Made by a program: the position numbers and the translations under genes. Shown piece by piece: positions 1 to 5,380 of a DNA stretch of 6,816 nt; within the stretch, counting starts at the first letter, position 1; each line of letters starts with the position of its first letter. The stretch is from NCBI GenBank assembly GCA_905236495.1, contig CAJOPV010000020.1, forward strand, positions 1 through 6,816, in the 5' to 3' direction. The notes under the pieces were generated by a model that saw only the letters and a program-made list of their open reading frames with translations, was not told where the DNA came from and did no database searches. The DNA comes from an uncultured Christensenellaceae bacterium (GTDB lineage Bacteria > Bacillota > Clostridia > Christensenellales > Aristaeellaceae).

Positions 1-1913
1 TCCTTCTGGATCTTGAAGGACTGGAGATCGCCGGTGTTGGAGGCGTGGGGGCCGCCGCAGATTTCCTTGGAGTACTGCCCCATGGTATAGACCTTCACCC
101 GCTCGCCGTACTTGCTTTCAAACAAGCCCATAGCGCCCTGGGCCTTGGCCTCCGCCACGGTCATTTCCTCCATGGTGACGGGCACCTTGGCGTCGATGGC
201 TGCGTTCACCAGGCGCTCCACCTCGGTGAGCTCTTCCGGGGTCATCTTGCGCCCGAAGGTAAAGTCGAAGCGCAGACGCTCGGCGGTGATATTGCTGCCC
301 TTCTGGTGCACCTCATCCCCCAGCACCTTCCGCAAAGCGGCCTGGAGCAGGTGGGTGGCGGTATGCAGGCAGGCGGTCTGCTCGCTGGCGTCCGCCAGGC
401 CGCCCTTGAAGCGCTGCTCCGCGCCGGCGTGGCTGGTTTCCTGGTGCTGCTTGAAGCGCTGGGCAAAATCGGCTTCATCCACGGTGAGGCCCTTTTCCGC
501 CGCCAGCTCCTTGGTCATTTCAATGGGGAAGCCGTAGGTATCGTACAGCTTGAAGGCGCTGCGCCCGTCCAGCACGGCGAGGGTGGAAAGCCGATTTTTC
601 ACGGCCTCCTCCAAGGCTTTGGGATCACCGGCATTGGCGGCTTCGATGATCGGCATCATATCCGGGGAAGGCCTGAGGCGCTTGCTCTGGGCCAGCTCCC
701 GGGCCAGGGCCGCCTTATCCTCCGCCTGTTGGATGCTCTCCAGCAGCGCCCGGGTGTTCACGATATTGTTATATACCTTGTCAAATTCCTTTTCGCCCTG
801 CCGCAGGGTGCGGGCGAACCGATCCTCCTCCAGCTTCAATTGCTCCAGCACGAAGGCGGCGTTGTCGCTGAGCTCGGGATACACCTCGCTGTACTGATCG
901 ATGATGACCTGAGCGATCTCCGCGGTGAAGCCTGCTTCCATGCCCAGCTGCATGCCGTAGCGCACCGCCCGGCGGATCAGCCTGCGCAGGATATAGCCCT
1001 GATCCACGTTGGAGGGGGATACGCCCCGGGGGTCGCCCAGGATGAAGGTGGCGGTGCGCATATGATCGGCGATGATGCGGAAGGCCTTGGTCGTATCCGC
1101 GTCCGCCTCGTATTCCCTGCCGGAAAGCGCCGCGATCTTTTTCAGGATACGCTCAAAAATATCCGTTTCATACACGCTCTTTTTGCCGGTCAGCACACAC
1201 ACCGTACGCTCCAGCCCCATGCCGGTATCCACGTTTTTCTGCTCCAGGGGGATGAAGGTGCCGTCCTGCTGCTTATTGTACTGCATGAATACGTCGTTCC
1301 AGATTTCCAGATACGCGCCGCACTTGCAGGCAGGGGAGCAATTAGGGCCGCAGGGCTCCTTCACGATCATAAACATTTCGGTGTCCGGGCCGCAGGGGCC
1401 GGTGATGCCCGCCGGGCCCCACCAGTTATGCTCCTTGGGCAGATAGAACAGGTGATCGTCCTTAACGCCGCAGGCGCGCCACAGGTTCGCCGCTTCCTCG
1501 TCCCGGGGGCAGTCGCCGTCCCCCTCGAACACGGTGAAGGCCAGCTTATCCTTATCGATGCCCAGCCACTTTTCATCGGTCAAAAATTCCCAGCTCCAGG
1601 GGATCATTTCCTTCTTAAAATAGTCCCCCAGGCTCCAGTTGCCCAGCATCTCAAAGAAGGTCAGGTGGCTCATATCCCCCACGTCGTCGATATCCCCGGT
1701 GCGGATGCACTTCTGCACGTCGGTGAGCCGGTTGCCGGCGGGGTGCTTTTGCCCCAGCAGATAGGGCACCAGCGGATGCATGCCGGCGGTGGTGAAGAGC
1801 ACGGTGGGGTCGTTTTCCGGGATCACGGAGGCGGAGGGGATCACCGCGTGGCCCTTCTCCTGGAAAAAGCGCAGCCACAGGGCGCGCAGCTCGTTGGCGG
1901 TCAGGTTTTTCAT
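1..1913 (-). CDS. alaS: alanyl-tRNA synthetase (partial, C-terminal end beyond window)
   Basis: Charges tRNA-Ala with alanine in the cytoplasm and edits mischarged Ser/Gly. 637 complete codons are visible from the ATG at 1913; the 3' end is outside the window. The N-terminal class II catalytic core is clear: DPTVLFTTAGM (residues 35-45), QKCIRTGDIDDVG (67-79) and HLTFFEMLGNWSLGDYFK (83-100). CGAYLEIWNDVFMQY (198-212) and DTGMGLERT (229-237) follow, then the helical tRNA-binding part with NVDQGYILRRLIRRAVRYG (302-320) and KLYDTYGFP (455-463). The editing domain has zinc-type HTATH (517-521) and CGGPH (619-623), where many bacterial enzymes have CGGTH. The visible end fits the short bacterial form that finishes soon after this domain, but that cannot be confirmed here. 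Residues about 381-445 look like an insertion. The start is set by AAGGAG at 1929-1924, 10 nt upstream. Expression is controlled by the T-box leader upstream. Confidence 0.98.
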   Translation of the reverse strand, partial: MKNLTANELRALWLRFFQEKGHAVIPSASVIPENDPTVLFTTAGMHPLVPYLLGQKHPAGNRLTDVQKCIRTGDIDDVGDMSHLTFFEMLGNWSLGDYFKKEMIPWSWEFLTDEKWLGIDKDKLAFTVFEGDGDCPRDEEAANLWRACGVKDDHLFYLPKEHNWWGPAGITGPCGPDTEMFMIVKEPCGPNCSPACKCGAYLEIWNDVFMQYNKQQDGTFIPLEQKNVDTGMGLERTVCVLTGKKSVYETDIFERILKKIAALSGREYEADADTTKAFRIIADHMRTATFILGDPRGVSPSNVDQGYILRRLIRRAVRYGMQLGMEAGFTAEIAQVIIDQYSEVYPELSDNAAFVLEQLKLEEDRFARTLRQGEKEFDKVYNNIVNTRALLESIQQAEDKAALARELAQSKRLRPSPDMMPIIEAANAGDPKALEEAVKNRLSTLAVLDGRSAFKLYDTYGFPIEMTKELAAEKGLTVDEADFAQRFKQHQETSHAGAEQRFKGGLADASEQTACLHTATHLLQAALRKVLGDEVHQKGSNITAERLRFDFTFGRKMTPEELTEVERLVNAAIDAKVPVTMEEMTVAEAKAQGAMGLFESKYGERVKVYTMGQYSKEICGGPHASNTGDLQSFKIQK

Positions 1914-1931
1914 TTTCTTTTCTCTCCTTAT

Positions 1932-1976
1932 AAAATAATCGTGTGCCTGCCTCGCTTTGAAGACGAACAGACACAC
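1932..1976 (-). terminator. T-box-controlled attenuator terminator of alaS leader
   Basis: GTGTGTCTG (1976-1968) pairs with CAGGCACAC (1949-1941) with one G-U pair. The helix continues inward with TTCGT (1967-1963) against GCGAG (1955-1951). The tail GATTATTTT is moderately U-rich. The strand TTCGTCTTCAA is also the 3' side of the antiterminator, so the two folds exclude each other, as expected of a transcriptional T-box. The tail is weaker than a run of pure U. Confidence 0.8.
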
Positions 1977-2187
1977 TGCATTCGCGGTACCACTTCAATT
2001 GACGTATTTACGTCCACCTCATGGGCTGGTAACGGGAGCCCCCCGACCCGCCATACTGGCCTTCGCGTTCCGGCGGGTGGCACGGCAGCGGCCCTTCCCC
2101 CTGCGCCTGCCGGGCTTCCACCGCCCCCGGCTCGCTTCCGGCCCAGTCCCGGAGAATTTTTCTGCCTCATCGCCTGTGAAATTTTAC
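1941..2187 (-). promoter_or_regulatory. T-box riboswitch leader of alaS
   Basis: A tRNA-sensing leader that permits alaS transcription when uncharged tRNA-Ala accumulates. The conserved T-box core GTGGTACCGCGAA lies at 1993-1981. The antiterminator can be drawn exactly: TTGAAG (1998-1993) pairs with CTTCAA (1962-1957), and GCGAA (1985-1981) pairs with TTCGT (1967-1963, one G-U). These flank the TGGTACC bulge. TGGT would pair with an ACCA acceptor end, matching discriminator A73 of tRNA-Ala. In Stem I, GGCAG (2166-2162) pairs with CTGCC (2088-2084), and TTCTCC (2156-2151) pairs with GGGGAA (2100-2095). They enclose an internal loop holding a GCC alanine codon (2092-2090) followed by a purine, the likely specifier. 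The distal AGCGAGCCGG and GGTGGAAG elements and a CCGTTACC motif resemble conserved Stem I and Stem II parts. A 7-bp stem pairs 2078-2072 with 2052-2046. The exact 5' end is inferred from the promoter. Confidence 0.93.
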
Positions 2188-2193
2188 CCGCAC

Positions 2194-2222
2194 AGTATAA
2201 CGCGAAAGCCGCTGCCTGTCAA
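2194..2222 (-). promoter_or_regulatory. alaS promoter (sigma-A type)
   Basis: TTGACA (2222-2217) and TATACT (2199-2194) are separated by 17 nt. This is a near-perfect vegetative promoter on the minus strand. It places the transcription start near 2187, just ahead of the T-box Stem I. Confidence 0.9.
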
Positions 2223-2232
2223 GGCTAAAGCC

Positions 2233-2261
2233 TTTTCAAGGCAGGTTTTTTCTGCTATAAT
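2233..2261 (+). promoter_or_regulatory. promoter of the ylbF-like / mltG unit
   Basis: A perfect TATAAT (2256-2261) lies 17 nt downstream of TTTTCA (2233-2238), which matches TTGACA at four of six positions. The predicted start is near 2268. This promoter is back-to-back with the alaS promoter, with only about 10 bp between the two -35 elements. Confidence 0.75.
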
Positions 2262-2319
2262 GCTGCTGTGCGGCATGAAAAACCGTCGCCGTATCGTTCA
2301 ATTGTCGGGAGGGAACGCT

Positions 2320-2664
2320 ATGCAGGTCAACGAAGCGGCGAAGGCGCTGGCCCAGGCCATTCAGGAAAGCCCCGAGTATCGGGATTTTGCCCGGCTAAAA
2401 GCGGAAATCGAAGGGGACGCGGGCATCAAGGCCCTGGTGGACGAATACAAGAAGCTGCAGACCGCCATGCAGATGCGCATTCTCTCCGGGCAGCAATTGG
2501 AGGGGGACGAAGCCGCCCGCTTCCAATCCCTGAACGTGCTTTTATTTTCCGATCAGCGTACCTCCGGCTATCTGCTTGCCGAAATGCGGCTGCAAAAAAT
2601 GATGGCGGGTATTTTTGAAACGCTGACCCGGGCGGCGGGGATGGATATTCCCCTGTCCGTATGA
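2320..2664 (+). CDS. YlbF/YmcA-family protein
   Basis: A 114-residue, almost wholly helical, charged protein with no signal peptide or membrane segment. Its size and pattern fit the Com_YlbF family: a helix with EAAKALAQAIQESPEYRDFARLKAEIEGD near residues 5-33, then IKALVDEYKKLQTAMQMRILSG (36-57), then a C-terminal helix LLAEMRLQKMMAGIFETLTRAAGMDI (85-110). In Bacillus subtilis YlbF and YmcA act with YaaT in a complex that modulates RNase Y mRNA processing and affects competence, biofilm and sporulation. Transfer of that role here is inference. The ATG at 2320 is chosen because GGGAGGG (2307-2313) sits just upstream. An in-frame ATG at 2275 would add 15 residues but would leave a leader of only about 7 nt after the predicted transcription start. 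mltG follows 13 nt after the stop, so the two are probably co-transcribed. Which family paralogue it is cannot be decided by eye. Confidence 0.85.
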   Translation: MQVNEAAKALAQAIQESPEYRDFARLKAEIEGDAGIKALVDEYKKLQTAMQMRILSGQQLEGDEAARFQSLNVLLFSDQRTSGYLLAEMRLQKMMAGIFETLTRAAGMDIPLSV

Positions 2665-2677
2665 TGAGGAGGACCCC

Positions 2678-3865
2678 TTGAAAAAACTGCGGCAGGAACA
2701 GGATTATACCCCCGAAGAAGTGCATAAGGAGCGGGAATACGGCTTATTCTGGTACAGCTGGCTGTGGACGGTGCTGCGGCCCGTGCTGCTGGCGCTGTGC
2801 GTATTCCTGGTGGTGGCCGGGGTGGTGATGAGCGCCTGGAACTGGATCGACCGGCATTACTTGGCCCCCGTGGATGAAAAGGATCAAACGCCCTATGCCT
2901 TCACGGTGGCCTCCGGCAGCAGCCTCACCCGGGTCGCCAACAACCTGGAGGAGGCGGGCCTCATCCACAACCGCACGGTGTTCAAGTACGCCGCCGATTT
3001 CCTGGGCTACGGGCAGAAGATCCAGGCGGGGGAATATGCTGTGCGGAAGGATATGAGCATGCAGGAGATCATGGAACTGCTCACCACCGGCGACGGCAAC
3101 CCCATCACTCGCAGCATCACCGTCATCCCGGGCTGGACCGTGAGGGATATCGCCCAAAACTTAAAGGATCAGGGCGCCATCCAGGATGAAAGCGCCTTCC
3201 TTTCCCTGTGCCAGTCCGGGCAGCAGTTTTCCGCCTACTATTACATTGCCGACGTGCTCGGCTCCCCCAACGCCGCCCAGCGGCTCTTCGCCCTGGAGGG
3301 CTACCTGGCCCCGAACACCTATGAGATCTATTCCTCCGCCACAGCGGAGGAGATCATCCGCAAGCTGCTCTCCCAGACCGAGGCGGTTTTCAAGGAAGAG
3401 TACCACGACCGGGCCGACGCCCTGGGCTTTACCATGGATCAGGTCATCACCCTGGCCTCCATCATCGAAAAGGAAGCCAAGAACCCGGATTTTGCCAAGG
3501 TGTCCGCCGTGTTCCATAACCGCCTGAGGCAAAACATCGCCCTGGGCAGCGACGTCACCGTCAAGTACGCCGCCGGCATCAAGCGCATGGCCCTCACCAA
3601 CAGCGATCTGCAAGTCAACACCCCCTACAACACCTACCTGTACAAGGGCCTCCCCCCGGGGCCCATCTGCTCCCCCTCCGCGGCAGCCATCCAGGCCGCC
3701 CTGTACCCCGACGAGCAGTTCATGGCGGAGGGCTACCTCTACTTCTGCGCCAAGGGCCCCGGCAGCGGGGAACTGCATTTCAGCCGCACCCTGGAGGAGC
3801 ACGAGCTGGCAGTCAGCATCTACGCCCCCCTCTGGCAGGCCTACGACCAGGAGCAGGGATTGTAA
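2678..3865 (+). CDS. mltG: endolytic transglycosylase MltG (YceG-like)
   Basis: A membrane-anchored lytic transglycosylase that cuts nascent glycan strands and so sets peptidoglycan chain length. The protein has 395 residues: a short cytoplasmic N-terminus, one transmembrane helix (about 33-53), a LysM-like region with FTVASGSSLTRVANNLEEAGLI (75-96), then the YceG catalytic domain. Signature motifs are LEGYLAPNTYEI (206-217), LASIIEKEA (259-267, containing the catalytic Glu), VFHNRL (278-283), LGSDVTVKYA (289-298) and NTPYNTYLYKGLPPGPICSPS (314-334). Length and motif order are normal and no key element is missing. The start is TTG at 2678, preceded by AGGAGG (2667-2672) with 5 nt spacing; no ATG or GTG fits both the ribosome binding site and the N-terminus. 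It is the second gene of the unit with the ylbF-like gene and ends 13 nt before a strong terminator hairpin. Confidence 0.97.
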   Translation: MKKLRQEQDYTPEEVHKEREYGLFWYSWLWTVLRPVLLALCVFLVVAGVVMSAWNWIDRHYLAPVDEKDQTPYAFTVASGSSLTRVANNLEEAGLIHNRTVFKYAADFLGYGQKIQAGEYAVRKDMSMQEIMELLTTGDGNPITRSITVIPGWTVRDIAQNLKDQGAIQDESAFLSLCQSGQQFSAYYYIADVLGSPNAAQRLFALEGYLAPNTYEIYSSATAEEIIRKLLSQTEAVFKEEYHDRADALGFTMDQVITLASIIEKEAKNPDFAKVSAVFHNRLRQNIALGSDVTVKYAAGIKRMALTNSDLQVNTPYNTYLYKGLPPGPICSPSAAAIQAALYPDEQFMAEGYLYFCAKGPGSGELHFSRTLEEHELAVSIYAPLWQAYDQEQGL

Positions 3866-3878
3866 TTGAACGAAAGCA

Positions 3879-3929
3879 GGGGGAACCGCTCTTTGGAGCC
3901 CACATGAGCGGTTCCCCCCTTTTTTCTTT
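3879..3929 (+). terminator. intrinsic terminator after mltG
   Basis: A perfect 13-bp stem pairs 3879-3891 (GGGGGAACCGCTC) with 3906-3918. The loop is 14 nt, and a run of six T (3920-3925) plus CTTT follows. The T-run lies only on the plus-strand side, so it terminates the ylbF-like/mltG unit rather than the convergent amidase gene. Confidence 0.93.
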
Positions 3930-3975
3930 CCGGGAAAGGCGGCCTGGAGGCCTGATTTCTTGGGCCTTCCCGGAA
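3928..3975. repeat. inverted repeat in the mltG-cwlD convergent gap
   Basis: TTCCGGGAA (3928-3936) and TTCCCGGAA (3967-3975) are perfect 9-nt arms. Three more pairs (GGC 3938-3940 with GCC 3964-3966) follow after one bulged A. The interior holds a second small dyad, GGCCTggAGGCC (3941-3952). Neither side is followed by a T-run on its own strand, so this is not a standard intrinsic terminator. It may still end or stabilise the 3' end of the minus-strand amidase transcript. Confidence 0.6.
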
Positions 3976-4044
3976 GCTTAGGTTCTTGTGTATGCTCGCC
4001 GCTGCATCCGCCAGGCGAAGCCCGGCTTCTCGTGAAGCGCCGAT

Positions 4045-4773
4045 TCATTTCCCGTCATCTTTTTTAACAGGATTGGCATGAAGCTGATAGTATTCGATTA
4101 TGCCATTCAGAATGGCCTGCGCCGTCTGCTGCTGATAGGATGAGGTCAGCAGCAGTTTTTCTTCCTCCGGGTTGCTGATGAAGCCGCACTCCACCAGCAC
4201 CGACGGCACCTCCAGCGACAGGATAAAATAATCCCCCGCCATGGCCCTGCGCTGTTTTTTGGGCGACAGCGTACGGATCAGGCTTTCCTGGATGGCCCCC
4301 GCCAGCAGCCGGCTTTGCTCCTGTCCCGCCCGGTAAAACACCTGAGGCCCCGATTCCGCCCGCTTGCGGTATTCGTTCATATGCACGCTGACGACCATAT
4401 CCGCCCCGCCCTCCCGGGCCAAATCCAGCCGGGCGGTCAGATCCTGCCGCTTATTCTCGCTGTACTGCATATCCTCCTCCCGGGTCATGATGACCCGGGC
4501 CCCCGCCCCCTCCAGCCGGGCTTTCAGCGCGGTTGCCACCTGCAGATTGATTTCTTTTTCCCATGTGCCTGAATCCCGGGCCCGAGCGCCGCCGTCCGTG
4601 CCCCCGTGCCCCGCGTCCACCAGCACGGTATGCCCCGCCAGCCGCCCATCCTCCCCCTGCCCCGCGGGCCGGGCGGGCACCGCAGGCCGGGCGGGCCGGG
4701 GCTGCACCGGCAGCGCCAGCAGGCAGCAAATCAGCCCCACCCCAGGCAGCAGCCACAAAAGCCTCCTGTTCAT
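4045..4773 (-). CDS. N-acetylmuramoyl-L-alanine amidase, CwlD-like
   Basis: A zinc amidase (Amidase_3 fold) that cleaves the bond between N-acetylmuramic acid and L-alanine in peptidoglycan. The 242-residue protein has an N-terminal hydrophobic segment (about 5-22, signal peptide or anchor) and a short Pro/Arg-rich linker (23-45), then a single catalytic domain. Zinc and catalytic residues are visible: H56 in DAGHGG, E72 in WEKEINL, H131 in VVSVHMNEY and E195 in PSVLVECGFISN. The size, single-domain layout and motifs such as QVFYRAGQEQSRLLAGAIQ, RRAMAGDYFIL and the C-terminal ILNGIIEYY match CwlD, which in endospore formers helps make muramic-delta-lactam in the spore cortex. A vegetative amidase of the same family is the alternative. 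The start is ATG at 4773 with GGAGG (4785-4781) 7 nt upstream. It is transcribed away from the DnaA-box region and convergently with mltG. No clear sigma-A promoter is visible upstream. Confidence 0.92.
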   Translation of the reverse strand: MNRRLLWLLPGVGLICCLLALPVQPRPARPAVPARPAGQGEDGRLAGHTVLVDAGHGGTDGGARARDSGTWEKEINLQVATALKARLEGAGARVIMTREEDMQYSENKRQDLTARLDLAREGGADMVVSVHMNEYRKRAESGPQVFYRAGQEQSRLLAGAIQESLIRTLSPKKQRRAMAGDYFILSLEVPSVLVECGFISNPEEEKLLLTSSYQQQTAQAILNGIIEYYQLHANPVKKDDGK

Positions 4774-4875
4774 TTCACCGCCTCCCCCTTCGGTTATCCT
4801 ATGCCCCCGCCCGGAGGCGCTATGCTGTCAAGTCAAAAATTTCTAAACTTTTTCCCGATCCTTGTTCCCCCTGAA

Positions 4876-5192
4876 TTATCCACACTCCCTTTTCCCCGCC
4901 ATACGCCGCCTTATGCAGTATATGCACCCGCCAGCCCCCGAAAATCCGCTTGAATCCTGCCGAATCATTTGTATATACGGTATATGCCTGTCGGATTTAT
5001 GCGGTTTTCCTGCATGCGTCCTTTTCCCCACTATCCACAGAGTTATCCACACTTTTCCCCGGCAAAACCCCCGAATTTCCTATGTTTGCCGTTTTTGCTG
5101 GGGATAACTTTTCCCAAAACGCCAAGTTATCCACAGCCGAAGGCCTCGTCGGCGCCGTCTTTTTCCACAGGCTTTTCCAATGCTTATCCCCT
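4876..5192 (+). other. DnaA-box cluster, oriC-like
   Basis: Perfect TTATCCACA boxes lie at 4876-4884, 5043-5051 and 5127-5135, and TTTTCCACA, which also fits TTWTNCACA, lies at 5161-5169. One-mismatch sites are CTATCCACA at 5031-5039 (12 nt before the next box), TTTTCCCCA at 5022-5030, and TTATCCCCA on the minus strand at 5107-5099. A weaker TTATCCCCT is at 5184-5192. All consensus boxes point the same way. The region lies in a gap of about 600 bp (4774-5380) between divergently transcribed genes and has no convincing coding sequence. An AT-rich tract follows directly. This is the architecture of a bacterial replication origin, or of a DnaA-titrating or regulatory locus. The usual neighbours dnaA, dnaN and rpmH are not in the window, so the role as origin is inference. 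Confidence 0.7.
4973..4985. repeat. 13-bp AT-rich palindrome inside the DnaA-box region
   Basis: ATATAC (4973-4978) and GTATAT (4980-4985) form a perfect dyad around one G. It lies between the first and second DnaA boxes. TATATGC occurs at its right end and again near 4919-4925. It could be a protein-binding site; its function is unknown. Confidence 0.45.
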
Positions 5193-5206
5193 CGGAGGGA
5201 CGCGGC

Positions 5207-5247
5207 GAAAATAAAATCATTTTTATCAATTCGTAACAATTCCTTTC
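5207..5247. other. AT-rich tract next to DnaA boxes (candidate unwinding element)
   Basis: About 32 of 41 bases are A or T, in a window that is otherwise strongly GC-rich. The tract begins 38 nt after the last TTTTCCACA box, after a short GC-rich stretch (5191-5206). That order (boxes, GC-rich spacer, AT-rich tract) resembles the unwinding side of Bacillota origins. A second, shorter AT-rich stretch lies on the far side of the cluster at about 4832-4853. I could not identify a convincing DnaA-trio series. Confidence 0.5.
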
Positions 5248-5301
5248 TTGACAGCCCCCTTCCCGGGAAGAAAGCGTCTTCTCCCTTCGTTTTCATCATG
5301 G

Positions 5302-5338
5302 GGCGGGGATAGCAATTCCCCGCCGCCTGTGATATAAT
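5302..5338 (+). promoter_or_regulatory. extended -10 promoter with upstream inverted repeat
   Basis: TATAAT (5333-5338) is preceded by TG at 5330-5331, giving an extended -10 motif. There is no good -35: the best-placed hexamer, TAGCAA at 5310-5315, matches poorly. Instead a perfect 8-bp inverted repeat, GGCGGGGA (5302-5309) and TCCCCGCC (5317-5324), spans the -35 position. This is a plausible binding site for a regulator. The promoter is about 43 nt upstream of the GTG start of the membrane-protein gene. Confidence 0.7.
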
Positions 5339-5380
5339 GATCTGGAGACTTGTCCCCCTTGAATCCATTGGGAGGTGCCC

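Noticed and set aside
45..2228. 727-codon open frame on the plus strand
   Set aside because: It is antisense to alaS, which has full AlaRS motifs, and it runs through the T-box leader and promoter. Its protein is low-complexity His/Gly/Leu-rich, as expected from an opposite-strand frame in GC-rich DNA.
2230..2251. Small hairpin GCCTT-TTC-AAGGC followed by six T as a terminator
   Set aside because: No plus-strand transcript is expected to arrive here, and the stem is only 5 bp and overlaps the ylbF-unit promoter.
2275..2319. Upstream in-frame ATG as start of the ylbF-like gene
   Set aside because: It would sit about 7 nt from the predicted transcription start without a ribosome binding site, whereas the ATG at 2320 has GGGAGGG upstream.
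3161..4048. 295-codon open frame on the minus strand
   Set aside because: It is antisense to mltG and crosses the mltG terminator; no family motif and no ribosome binding site support it.
5248..5253. TTGACA on the plus strand as a -35 element
   Set aside because: No -10-like hexamer lies 15-19 nt downstream; the following bases are GC-rich.
4862..5312. Several plus-strand open frames of 81-120 codons in the large gap
   Set aside because: They overlap each other in different frames, are rich in Pro/Ser/Phe, lack ribosome binding sites and coincide with the DnaA-box cluster.
4997..5368. 123-codon open frame on the minus strand in the large gap
   Set aside because: It reads through the DnaA boxes, AT-rich tract and promoter. 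I see no convincing ribosome binding site or family pattern.
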